Positions 1 to 6,192 are shown, counted from the first letter of the stretch. The stretch: DNA of 8,135 nt from SZUA-448 sp045593785 (GCA_045593785.1 JAZNXH010000044.1:1-8135), one strand, 5' to 3'. Translations and numbers: made by a program. The notes: generated by a model not told the origin, from the sequence alone.

Positions 1-111
1 CCAACGTACCTTCGCTCGTTTTACCTTTGCCTTGTATGGTTTCAGTCGCTTTTTCTGTTCTCTTCTTACTTCCCTATTTGCTTTTCTTTCCCCTTTAATC
101 CGAATCTTCAT
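1..111 (-). CDS. Partial CDS, N-terminus of a highly basic protein of unknown function
   Basis: An open frame starts at ATG (109-111) and runs off the window edge without a stop, giving 37 visible residues that begin MKIRIKGERKANREV. About 18 of the 37 are Lys or Arg, and no hydrophobic stretch is seen yet. It starts only 9 nt after the stop codon of the glycosidase gene, and an AAGGA-like ribosome site lies inside the end of that gene, about 12 nt before the ATG. Cotranscription with the glycosidase and translational coupling are therefore likely. I do not recognise the family. A basic cytosolic tail before a first membrane segment, or a nucleic-acid-binding tail, would both fit. The reading frame is likely real from its spacing and lack of stops, but the function is unknown. 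Confidence 0.55.
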   Translation of the reverse strand, partial: MKIRIKGERKANREVRREQKKRLKPYKAKVKRAKVRW

Positions 112-120
112 ATCTTACTC

Positions 121-1008
121 TTATCCTTCCGCATAAGGATGCCCCTGTTCATCAAATGCAATCACAAGTCTTGAAAGGTACCATGTTTTCCCCATATCTG
201 CACTTCCCTGATAAAACAGAATCACACTTCCATCCTCATCCTCAAACACATACGGATGTCCGGATTCCGAACTGTTCCACGCATCCGGTGCTCCACACTT
301 CACGAGAGGTTCCTCCGAAACTCTTTTGAAGACAACACCATCCTCGGACACAGCACAGCCAATCTGTTGCGGTGTACAGTTGTATGAACCACCGTAAAAC
401 ATATAGATTTTTCCATTCTTTACCAGGGTTGCCGGTGCCTCGATACATTCACCTTCCCAAGGAAGCTCCGGCTCCAGAATTGTATGTGAGGCAAGCTCCG
501 TCCATGCATCTTTTCCAAAACCCGAATTCAGATCTGCACAAGCTCCCCCAAGCTTCTGTATCTTCATCTCCTCGTCTCTGGTTGCAAAGTACAGATACAG
601 TTTTTCCTTAAAAATACAGACATCCGCATCAATAGCTCTTCCGGCACACCAACTCTTTGATGGAGAAAAGACCGGATTCGAAGCATTCTTTACAAAATGT
701 ACCCCATCCTTTGACACTGCATGACAGATTGCGTCTTCCCTTCCGTTACCATAAGTCTGGTAAAACAGATGCACTTCATCCTGCAACACGATTGCACCCG
801 GAGCTGCAATTCCGTTCTTTTCATATTCCTCCTCCAACGGAACTTCTCCGATATTCTCCCACTGCTCCATATCCGTAGAACTTGCAATCCCAACGCCAAA
901 ACGTTTGTCCGGTAACATGATGGAGTAATACAAATAATATGTTCCGTTGAATTTCACTACCGCAGGGTCTTTTGCAAAATTTGCTTTTTCTTTGTTTGTA
1001 AATAGCAT
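121..1008 (-). CDS. Glycoside hydrolase family 43-like five-bladed beta-propeller glycosidase, cytoplasmic
   Basis: This 295-residue protein resembles the GH43/GH32-type beta-propeller glycosidases. The candidate catalytic set is visible in the usual order: Asp14 in FAKDPAVV (general base), Asp127/Asp129 in AIDADVCIF (transition-state helper) and Glu190 in CIEAPATL (general acid). Blade-like strand motifs recur, such as GTYYLYYS, KLYLYFAT, KIYMFYGG and VILFYQG, and His251 in GHPYVF fits the conserved propeller histidine. The start at 1008 is chosen because GGAGG (1015-1019) lies 6 nt upstream. The frame stays open to a GTG at 1089, but that GTG has no spacing from its own GGAGG. There is no signal peptide, so it probably acts inside the cell on imported oligosaccharides. 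Whether the substrate is an arabinoside, xyloside, fructoside or galactoside cannot be read from sequence. It has its own promoter and operators, separate from the transporter operon. Confidence 0.85.
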   Translation of the reverse strand: MLFTNKEKANFAKDPAVVKFNGTYYLYYSIMLPDKRFGVGIASSTDMEQWENIGEVPLEEEYEKNGIAAPGAIVLQDEVHLFYQTYGNGREDAICHAVSKDGVHFVKNASNPVFSPSKSWCAGRAIDADVCIFKEKLYLYFATRDEEMKIQKLGGACADLNSGFGKDAWTELASHTILEPELPWEGECIEAPATLVKNGKIYMFYGGSYNCTPQQIGCAVSEDGVVFKRVSEEPLVKCGAPDAWNSSESGHPYVFEDEDGSVILFYQGSADMGKTWYLSRLVIAFDEQGHPYAEG

Positions 1009-1049
1009 GTCTTTCCTCCAGTTTATTATGATATTCACCATTCTGTCTG

Positions 1050-1085
1050 TCACGGCAGACACCCGGTCCAGATTTTCTCTTGCAT
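1050..1085 (-). other. Possible 11-codon leader ORF upstream of the glycosidase
   Basis: Within the roughly 110-nt leader of the glycosidase transcript, a GGAGG (1090-1094) stands 4 nt before an ATG that opens MQEKIWTGCLP and then stops at TGA. The ribosome site is stronger than chance would give, but the spacing is short and the peptide shows no regulatory codon run. It may be a leader peptide, a relic of a lost first gene, or a coincidence. Confidence 0.25.
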
Positions 1086-1101
1086 ACACCCTCCATCCAT
1101 T

Positions 1102-1114
1102 CTCGAATATCGAG
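1102..1114. promoter_or_regulatory. Operator copy 1 (CTCGA-N3-TCGAG), downstream of the transcription start
   Basis: CTCGAATATCGAG is an inverted repeat of 5-bp arms with a 3-nt centre. An identical copy lies 33 bp further upstream on the minus strand, about three helical turns. Relative to the inferred start near 1121, this copy sits at about +7 to +19, a position from which a bound repressor blocks escape or elongation. No regulator for it is encoded in the window. Confidence 0.7.
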
Positions 1115-1127
1115 TTGTTATAATTTT

Positions 1128-1155
1128 ATTATATCTCGAATATCGAGATTGTCGA
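1128..1155 (-). promoter_or_regulatory. Promoter of the glycosidase gene
   Basis: On the minus strand, a perfect TATAAT (1128-1133) is preceded by a 16-nt spacer and TCGACA (1150-1155), one mismatch from TTGACA. This would start transcription near 1121 and give a leader of about 110 nt. The spacer is filled by operator copy 2, the arrangement expected for a repressed promoter. Confidence 0.65.
1133..1149. promoter_or_regulatory. Operator copy 2, between the -35 and -10 boxes of the glycosidase promoter
   Basis: ATCTCGAATATCGAGAT has 7-bp inverted arms around ATA and contains the same 13-bp core as copy 1 (1135-1147). It occupies essentially the whole spacer between the -35 and -10 elements, so binding should exclude RNA polymerase. 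The short AT/CG palindrome is of the kind bound by MarR-like winged-helix dimers, and it lacks the central-CG layout of LacI or CcpA sites. The family assignment is inference only. Confidence 0.7.
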
Positions 1156-1165
1156 CTAAAATTTT

Positions 1166-1190
1166 AGGGCTGCCGATAAACGGCAGCCCT
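1166..1190 (-). terminator. GC-rich hairpin terminator after the solute-binding protein gene
   Basis: Perfect 10-bp arms AGGGCTGCCG and CGGCAGCCCT enclose a 5-nt ATAAA loop, about 30 nt after the binding-protein stop. On the minus strand the tail is AAAATTTTAG, so the U-run is interrupted. On the plus strand the following sequence is T-rich. It most likely ends the transporter operon and insulates the glycosidase promoter that begins about 10 bp away. Confidence 0.7.
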
Positions 1191-1221
1191 CTTCTTATTC
1201 CATTTTCATTTTTGTTTTTTA

Positions 1222-2976
1222 TTACGGGAGCATGGTAGCATCGCCAAAGTTTGCATTCCACTTCTCTTCACGCTCATCCATGATATCCTGACCACCGGTG
1301 CTCAGGTAATCTTCCATTGCATCGTCCCAAACCTTATCAAAGTCTGCTACGGATGCAACTACAGATGTATCAAATGCGATATCTCTCTTCTCATCAAGAG
1401 CAGTACCGATACCTTCTTCGGAAGCAATTGCACCAACGTTAACGTTCTTCGGAAGTTCTGCACCTTCCATAGCAACTTCAATTGCCTTCTGAACATATGC
1501 CGGATCAACTTCTGCATAGTTGTAAGCTGCAGACTTAGCAGTCTCATCAGCGCTAACCAGGTTAAGTCCGTTACAGGTAATCGTTAAATCGATGTTCTGA
1601 CCGGAGTTCTGAATAGCCGGAGCCTGTGCTGCCTGGATAGCAACACCACCACCTGCAAGCTTGGTGTGGGTAACGCCCTCATCACCGATCTGGAGGTACT
1701 GGATGTGTTCCGGAGTACTAATCCAATCTAAGTACAGAAGGGATGCCAGCGGCTCATCATTGGTGGTCGGGAAGAAGATCTTTCTGTCACCTGCGGAGCT
1801 GTAAGAAGTCTTCCAATACTCACCATTGCTGTTCTCGAAGCAGCTAACTGCAATGTAAGCTGCATCTTCGCCAACCATTCTCTTCAAGTTAGCCTGGATG
1901 CTGTCTGCACCATTTCTGAAAGGATAATCCCAGTTGTGGATGAATGCGCCTACATAACCGGCCTTCATCATATCATCTTCGGTGCTGTCACCGCTCGGAT
2001 ACAGAGCAAAATCTTTCCAGATCAAGCCATCGTTGTACCACTTGTTCAGTAACTTGGTAGCTTCCTTTGCACCATTCTGGGTATACATTCTGCTATCGAA
2101 ACCGTTAATATATCTTTCCTTATCGGTCATATCCGGATCCATGAAGGATTCGATGATGTTGGATGCTCTCCAGCCTACATCATAGCTGATGGAGAACGGA
2201 ACCATCTTATCTGCATCTGCGCCAAGAAGCTTATCTGCATTGTCTCTGAATGCAATAAGCATAGCCTCGAATTCAGCAGTGGTGGTCGGAGCTTCCATAC
2301 CAAGAGCCTTTAACCAGTCTTCACGAACGAAAGTGTTGATACGCTTAACGTCAGCTCTCTTACCTTCGATTGCCCAAAGTTCACCGGTGTTCGGATCCTG
2401 ATCCCAGTAAATATTGGTGTTACCAAGCCAGTTGAACAGATTCGGTAAGATACCCTTGTACTGAGCAAGAAGAGCGCCTAACTCGGTAACGCCGTCCATA
2501 CCAGCATAGGTCTGAATGGTCGGATAGTCATAAGTAAGGCAGATATCCGGTGCGTTATTTGCTGCAAGAAGGTTGTTAATCTGAGAAACTTCTTCCCAAC
2601 GAGAAACTGCTACGAATTCAACTTCTACGTTATAGGTTTCAAGCATACCCTTCTTGATGTAATCGGTATACATATTGTTTGTCGGGTCAGTACCGCCATC
2701 ATTACCACGGTCATAAACTTCAACGGTAATCTTTCTGGTATCAGTAAACTTACCATTTACAAAACCGCTAGTTTCAGCCTCAGACTCAGCTTTGTTTACA
2801 TCTTCTTCCGTAATCTTAACTTCGTCTTCGGTATTTACAACTTCGTTGACGGTGTCTTTGTTTCCATCCGAAACGGATGTGCTTCCACTATTGCCGGTGC
2901 TATCATCTGCACCACACGCTGCAAGAGAAACAACCATGCAGAGCATAAGCAGAATGGATAAAATTCTCTTTTTCAC
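1222..2976 (-). CDS. Sugar ABC transporter solute-binding lipoprotein (LplA/LipO-like, family 1)
   Basis: This 584-residue protein is the capture component of the importer made with the two permeases encoded just upstream. It begins with a lipoprotein signal: basic MKKR, a hydrophobic segment to residue 18, then the lipobox LAAC with the lipidated cysteine at 21. An acidic, Ser/Thr-rich linker follows to about residue 75, then the folded binding domain. The size and the aromatic-rich sequence match the large LplA/LipO-type binding proteins of Firmicutes. The start is GTG (2974-2976) with GGAGG (2984-2988) 7 nt upstream. It is last in the operon, after a hairpin that may raise its mRNA level over the permeases. 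It would be anchored on the outer face of the membrane. The ligand cannot be read from sequence, though an oligosaccharide fits the neighbouring glycosidase. Confidence 0.92.
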   Translation of the reverse strand: MKKRILSILLMLCMVVSLAACGADDSTGNSGSTSVSDGNKDTVNEVVNTEDEVKITEEDVNKAESEAETSGFVNGKFTDTRKITVEVYDRGNDGGTDPTNNMYTDYIKKGMLETYNVEVEFVAVSRWEEVSQINNLLAANNAPDICLTYDYPTIQTYAGMDGVTELGALLAQYKGILPNLFNWLGNTNIYWDQDPNTGELWAIEGKRADVKRINTFVREDWLKALGMEAPTTTAEFEAMLIAFRDNADKLLGADADKMVPFSISYDVGWRASNIIESFMDPDMTDKERYINGFDSRMYTQNGAKEATKLLNKWYNDGLIWKDFALYPSGDSTEDDMMKAGYVGAFIHNWDYPFRNGADSIQANLKRMVGEDAAYIAVSCFENSNGEYWKTSYSSAGDRKIFFPTTNDEPLASLLYLDWISTPEHIQYLQIGDEGVTHTKLAGGGVAIQAAQAPAIQNSGQNIDLTITCNGLNLVSADETAKSAAYNYAEVDPAYVQKAIEVAMEGAELPKNVNVGAIASEEGIGTALDEKRDIAFDTSVVASVADFDKVWDDAMEDYLSTGGQDIMDEREEKWNANFGDATMLP

Positions 2977-3022
2977 TTTACTACCTCCATAAATAATATA
3001 GAATAAAAATTTATTGAATTAA

Positions 3023-3042
3023 CAGTTGCCTTCGACCAACTG
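3023..3042 (-). other. Intercistronic hairpin between the second permease and the binding protein
   Basis: Six-bp arms CAGTTG and CAACTG flank an 8-nt loop, directly against the permease stop codon. The following minus-strand sequence is A/T-rich but has no clean U-run, so this is more likely a processing or mRNA-protecting stem, or a leaky terminator, than a full stop. Such stems often let the last-encoded binding protein outnumber its permeases. Confidence 0.4.
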
Positions 3043-3043
3043 C

Positions 3044-3913
3044 TCATTCCTTCACGCCGCCCAAGGTTACACCATGAATAAAATACTTCTGTAACCACGG
3101 GTAAATCATAAGGATTGGAATCGTTGAGAACATAACGATTGCCGCCTTCAACGATTCGGACAAACCGGGTGAGGAGAAGCCCTCCAAAGTCTGAACCTCA
3201 ACACTATTGATGCTGTTCAACACATTGTAAAGTAACAGTTGCAACGGGAAGAGCTTCGAGTCATTCACATACATAAGTGCATCCGAATAACCATTCCAAC
3301 GCCCTACTGCATAGAACAGCGCAAGCGTTGCCAACACCGGTTTTGATAAAGGAAGATATACTTTCCAAAGTATTTTTATATAACTTGCACCGTCAATCTC
3401 TGCCGCTTCACGATAACTGTCCGGGATTCCGTAGAAAAAGCTCCGCATAATAATCATGTTATACACGCTCAGACAACTCGGAATAATCAGAACCAGCGGC
3501 GAATCCAGCAGGTTAAGTTTTTGCATCAACAGGTAGTTCGGAATCGTACCTGCATTAAAGAACATTGTAATTGTAATAAAGATATTGATGATGCCACGTC
3601 CTCTCAGATTCGGGAAAATCAACGGGTATGCACATAATGTTGTCATCGTAAGAGACACCAATGTACAAATTACAGTAAGGATTGCCGTCCATATAAAAGA
3701 GCGGATATACTTAACATCACCCAGAACCATCGCATATGCGTCAAAATTGAATCCCTTCGGCCACAGATATACTTCTCTCTTTACCAATGCATCCGTTGCG
3801 CTCAAGGATCTTGCCAAGAGGTTTAACATCGGCACAAGACAAATTACACCGAGTAACACACAAATCAGAACAAAAATCCAATCCTGAAGTTTTGTTTTAT
3901 TTGACTTAATCAT
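3044..3913 (-). CDS. Carbohydrate ABC transporter permease, LplC-like (CUT1 family)
   Basis: This 289-residue inner-membrane protein has the six-segment pattern of MalG/LplC-type permeases, with hydrophobic stretches at about 13-35, 73-98, 107-128, 137-160, 190-206 and 257-272. The EAA loop that docks the ATPase is at 169-190: EAAEIDGAS, then VYLPLSKP. The C-terminus, YPWLQKYFIHGVTLGGVKE, is the signature end of LplC-type proteins. It pairs with the LplB-like permease encoded 40 nt upstream and the lipoprotein encoded downstream. No ATPase gene is nearby, as is usual for this class, which borrows a shared MsmX/UgpC-like ATPase. The ATG at 3913 is preferred from the family's typical N-terminus, but its ribosome site is unusual: the only good one is 17 nt away and fits a tiny upstream ORF. 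Confidence 0.93.
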   Translation of the reverse strand: MIKSNKTKLQDWIFVLICVLLGVICLVPMLNLLARSLSATDALVKREVYLWPKGFNFDAYAMVLGDVKYIRSFIWTAILTVICTLVSLTMTTLCAYPLIFPNLRGRGIINIFITITMFFNAGTIPNYLLMQKLNLLDSPLVLIIPSCLSVYNMIIMRSFFYGIPDSYREAAEIDGASYIKILWKVYLPLSKPVLATLALFYAVGRWNGYSDALMYVNDSKLFPLQLLLYNVLNSINSVEVQTLEGFSSPGLSESLKAAIVMFSTIPILMIYPWLQKYFIHGVTLGGVKE

Positions 3914-3925
3914 TTAACCAACCAT
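3914..3925 (-). other. Three-codon ORF (MVG) abutting the LplC-like start
   Basis: GAGGA (3931-3935), within GAGGAAAGG, lies 5 nt before ATG GTT GGT TAA, and this TAA is followed immediately by the ATG of the permease. The permease start itself is 17 nt from that ribosome site, too far for normal initiation. Ribosomes may start at the mini-ORF, stop, and reinitiate at the adjoining ATG. This is directly visible in the sequence; the mechanism is inferred. Confidence 0.4.
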
Positions 3926-3953
3926 GCCTTTCCTCAAATTCCCCAAACACTGC

Positions 3954-4904
3954 TTACCAGATACCGCGTTCGCCCATCTTTCTGGAAAGCCAGTTTGCCA
4001 TTAACAGGAAGAATACACAAACAATCGACTGGAAGAAGCCAACCGCAGTCGTAAGGGAAAACTGCAGACCCTTGATACCGTATTTGTATACGAACGTGGA
4101 CAATACGTTTGCTACGTCCATAACCAACTTGTTCTGCATTGCGAACGGTCTGTCAAAACCGCTTCCAAGAATATTGCCGAGGTTCATGATAAGCAATACC
4201 ACGATTGTGGACTTAATACCCGGAAGTGTAATATGCCATATCTTACGGAAACGTCCCGCGCCATCTACAGCAGCAGCTTCATACAGTTCCGGATTGATAC
4301 CGGCAATCGCCGCAAGATATACGATGGAGTTCCATCCAAAACTCTGCCAGATACCAAGACCGATATATGTACCAACCCAATGCTTCGGGTCATTCAAAAA
4401 CGGTACAGACTCGATACCGATACTGTTCAGAACCATATTTACCAAGCCATTGGTCGGTGCAAACAACTGCAGTGCCAATCCGTAGATAATAACCCACGAC
4501 AGGAAGTGCGGCATATAAGTAACCGTCTGTACAACCTTCTTAAAACGCTTAAATCGCAATTCATTCAGAATCAGCGCGAACATAATCGGTACAGGGAAAC
4601 CAAGAACCAAATCCAGAAGATTCAGGGAAATCGTATTCCGCAGAGCACGGATAAAGTCACGATTCTTAAACGCCTTGATAAAATATTCAAAACCATGATT
4701 TTTCGCCCAATCAAGTTCCCAAAGCGGTTTTACCAAACTGTACTTTTTGAAGGCGATCTGGATATATACCATCGGAAAATACTTGAATATCAACAAATAC
4801 AACAACGGCAATGCAAGCAGTGCATACAATTGCCAATATTTTCTCATGTATACACTAAATCGCATTTTATTCTTCGGAAAATTGTTCGCAGACTTTCTTT
4901 TCAT
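3954..4904 (-). CDS. Carbohydrate ABC transporter permease, LplB-like (CUT1 family)
   Basis: This 316-residue membrane protein is the first gene of the transporter operon and the partner of the LplC-like permease. It opens with a basic cytosolic tail, then a first membrane segment at about 24-46 containing ALPLLYLLIFKYFPM, typical of LplB/YtcP-type proteins. Further hydrophobic segments lie near 92-113, 124-148, 178-202, 231-247 and 283-304. The ATPase-docking EAA loop is at 209-230: EAAAVDGAG, then ITLPGIKST. The C-terminal SRKMGERGIW is characteristic of LplB-like proteins. The start is uncertain. ATG at 4904 is preceded by AAAGGA 11 nt upstream. The frame also continues to GTG at 4928 and TTG at 4934, and GGGGAG (4938-4943) could serve the GTG, adding 8 residues. 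Confidence 0.93.
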   Translation of the reverse strand: MKRKSANNFPKNKMRFSVYMRKYWQLYALLALPLLYLLIFKYFPMVYIQIAFKKYSLVKPLWELDWAKNHGFEYFIKAFKNRDFIRALRNTISLNLLDLVLGFPVPIMFALILNELRFKRFKKVVQTVTYMPHFLSWVIIYGLALQLFAPTNGLVNMVLNSIGIESVPFLNDPKHWVGTYIGLGIWQSFGWNSIVYLAAIAGINPELYEAAAVDGAGRFRKIWHITLPGIKSTIVVLLIMNLGNILGSGFDRPFAMQNKLVMDVANVLSTFVYKYGIKGLQFSLTTAVGFFQSIVCVFFLLMANWLSRKMGERGIW

Positions 4905-5017
4905 AATCTCCCGCATTCCTTTCAGCACCTTCAAACTCTCCCCGGAACGGTCAAATGTTTCCGTAGAAAAAACATATTTGATGGTTGTTGTTTAATTTCA
5001 CCAATTTATCCTGCTAA

Positions 5018-5055
5018 ATTAGTAATTTATTATCCATAATTGTAAACGCTTACAA
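5018..5055 (-). promoter_or_regulatory. Probable promoter of the transporter operon, overlapping the cre-like operator
   Basis: Two weak readings exist on the minus strand. One is TTGTAA (5050-5055), a 15-nt spacer and GATAAT (5029-5034). The other is TTTACA (5041-5046), a 17-nt spacer and ACTAAT (5018-5023). In both, the -35 hexamer lies within the palindrome at 5037-5058. Poor core boxes fit a promoter that needs an activator such as the neighbouring AraC protein. Confidence 0.35.
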
Positions 5056-5058
5056 TTA
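5037..5058. promoter_or_regulatory. cre-like operator (CcpA or another LacI-family regulator)
   Basis: The core TGTAAACGCTTACA (5041-5054) matches the cre consensus TGWAANCGNTNWCA at every position. The palindrome extends beyond cre to 9-bp perfect arms, TAATTGTAA and TTACAATTA, around ACGC. It overlaps the inferred -35 region of the transporter operon, so binding should repress. CcpA is the simplest reader. The long symmetry also allows a dedicated LacI-family regulator, but none is encoded in the window. Confidence 0.75.
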
Positions 5059-5066
5059 CAAAAAAC

Positions 5067-5172
5067 ATTGCACCAAGTCATAAAATTATTGCGTCATTCC
5101 GTTTTTCACGATTTTTTTATCCTTATTTTTCGTGCTTTTACGCAATGCGCAATAATCTATGCTTGGTGCAAT
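5067..5172 (-). repeat. 106-bp nested inverted repeat between the regulator gene and the transporter operon
   Basis: Outer arms ATTGCACCAAG (5067-5077) and CTTGGTGCAAT (5162-5172) are perfect over 11 bp. Inner arms ATTATTGCG (5085-5093) and CGCAATAAT (5148-5156) are perfect over 9 bp, and a third pair, CACGA (5107-5111) and TCGTG (5130-5134), nests inside. On the minus strand the structure starts 9 nt after the regulator stop and ends in G plus six T, so it could be an unusually large terminator. Alternatively, each side holds two ATTGC half-sites about 19-21 bp apart, a layout like paired AraC operators facing each other. Confidence 0.65.
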
Positions 5173-5181
5173 CGTAACTCA

Positions 5182-6042
5182 TCACTTGTTCACTTGTTGT
5201 CTTGCATACTTTCCGGGAGAAATCCCCGCAATCAATGTAAAGGTGCGAATAAAATTTGAATAGTCCCCAAATCCCGAGAGTTCACAAGCCTCTGAAACAT
5301 TTTTCCCTTCCGAGAGCAGTTTCTTTGCATTTTCCACCCGCTTGGTAATAATATATTCACGTAATGTCATTCCCATGTTTTTTCGGAACACACTGGATAT
5401 GTATTTGCTACTGATAAAGAACTCATTTGACAACATCTCCAGGGAAATTGGTTCCGTCAAATGTTCCGTGATATAATCTTTAATACCATCAATTATCTTT
5501 GGTCGCACCTTTTTTCCGGTCTGGTTATTATATTCTGATATAAACCGATTTAATTCTACTAATAGAATGGCAGTTTTAGCATTTAGTTCTATATCTGACC
5601 CAAATTTGTGCTCTTTGCTCTCATGCGATGGCATCTCTTCTACCATCTGTATCAGACGTTTTTGAGCTTTTGCATTCAGATTTACAACTTTAATCTGCGC
5701 CTCACGGTTTCCCTGTAAATTGTCAAATAAATCCGTCTGACCCGTAGAAAGCTGTTTTACCAATTCCGTCCGCACATTAATAACCAATCTGTCATATACT
5801 TTCGAGTCGTAACATGCCGCCGCATGGGGTATGTCCGGAGGAATAATATATAGATCACCGGGATTTAACGGGTGATATTCGTCCTCATAATACATGGAAG
5901 CCTTTCCATTCAGAAAAAGGAACAACTCGTACGCATCATGATAATGGCAGTTTGCAGCATAGGGCTTTTGCTCTGCTGTTGTATGCGTCTTACGCGAACA
6001 ACAAACAGGGGTATCGATTCCATAAAAAGTATTCTGTGGCAT
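5182..6042 (-). CDS. AraC-family transcriptional regulator with N-terminal cupin sensor
   Basis: This 286-residue protein is probably the local regulator of the transporter operon encoded downstream on the same strand. The N-terminal half has a cupin-like effector domain: NCHYHDAYEL at 31-40 supplies the typical His-x-His pattern, and NPGDLYIIPPDIPHA at 60-74 the second cupin motif. The C-terminal half, about 183-283, is the double helix-turn-helix DNA-binding domain. ISLEMLSNEFFISSKYISSVF (199-219) is the first motif, and the second, about 247-268, leads into the family hallmark ISPGKYARQQ. Start at ATG 6042 is well supported by AAAGGAG (6048-6054) 5 nt upstream. It ends in tandem TGA TGA. 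Proteins of this layout usually sense a sugar and activate the adjacent uptake genes. Its ligand is not readable here. Confidence 0.92.
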   Translation of the reverse strand: MPQNTFYGIDTPVCCSRKTHTTAEQKPYAANCHYHDAYELFLFLNGKASMYYEDEYHPLNPGDLYIIPPDIPHAAACYDSKVYDRLVINVRTELVKQLSTGQTDLFDNLQGNREAQIKVVNLNAKAQKRLIQMVEEMPSHESKEHKFGSDIELNAKTAILLVELNRFISEYNNQTGKKVRPKIIDGIKDYITEHLTEPISLEMLSNEFFISSKYISSVFRKNMGMTLREYIITKRVENAKKLLSEGKNVSEACELSGFGDYSNFIRTFTLIAGISPGKYARQQVNK

Positions 6043-6066
6043 ACGTGCTCCTTTCTTCTTTTATGC

Positions 6067-6082
6067 ATGTAAGTACTTACAT
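6067..6082. promoter_or_regulatory. Perfect 16-bp palindrome over the AraC-family gene's start region
   Basis: ATGTAAGTACTTACAT is a perfect palindrome lying 25 bp before the regulator's ATG and covering the inferred transcription start near 6080. A degenerate copy, TTGTAAGTATTTCCAT (6101-6116), matches at 13 of 16 positions and is 34 bp upstream. Such symmetry suits a dimeric repressor rather than the asymmetric sites of AraC proteins. I do not recognise the regulator. Confidence 0.6.
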
Positions 6083-6086
6083 ATTA

Positions 6087-6115
6087 ATTTTACCACATTT
6101 TTGTAAGTATTTCCA
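6087..6115 (-). promoter_or_regulatory. Probable promoter of the AraC-family gene
   Basis: On the minus strand, TGGAAA (6110-6115) is followed by a 17-nt spacer and TAAAAT (6087-6092), which is immediately preceded by TGG, an extended -10 motif. The -35 box lies in the degenerate operator copy (6101-6116), and the start point falls in the perfect palindrome. Confidence 0.45.
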
Positions 6116-6138
6116 TGTTTTTTTTCTTTCAACAAGAA

Positions 6139-6162
6139 AACAGAGGGGACTCCCCCTCTGTT
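6139..6162 (-). terminator. Intrinsic terminator after the methyltransferase gene
   Basis: Perfect 10-bp arms AACAGAGGGG and CCCCTCTGTT enclose a 4-nt loop. On the minus strand the stem is followed by a T-rich tail (TTTTCTTGTT, counting the last two stem bases). It lies about 30 nt after the methyltransferase stop and separates that gene from the regulator promoter. Confidence 0.85.
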
Positions 6163-6192
6163 CTTTCCTTAGACTCATTCGTTTTGTATCAA

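Noticed and set aside
1009..1089. N-terminal extension of the glycosidase to GTG 1089
   Set aside because: The GGAGG there directly abuts the GTG with no spacing, whereas the ATG at 1008 has GGAGG at 6 nt and starts just ahead of the conserved FAKDP motif.
4072..4485. Plus-strand 137-codon open frame
   Set aside because: Antisense to the same permease gene, with no supporting ribosome site or recognisable domain.
4233..5039. Plus-strand 268-codon open frame
   Set aside because: It lies antisense to the well-supported LplB-like permease and runs into the regulatory region. Its translation is low in structure-forming pattern and matches no family I know. It is a shadow frame.
5067..5172. Miniature inverted-repeat transposable element
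   Set aside because: The size and terminal inverted repeats are suggestive, but I find no flanking target duplication, and the T-run plus placement favour a terminator or operator role. A genome-wide copy search could reopen this.
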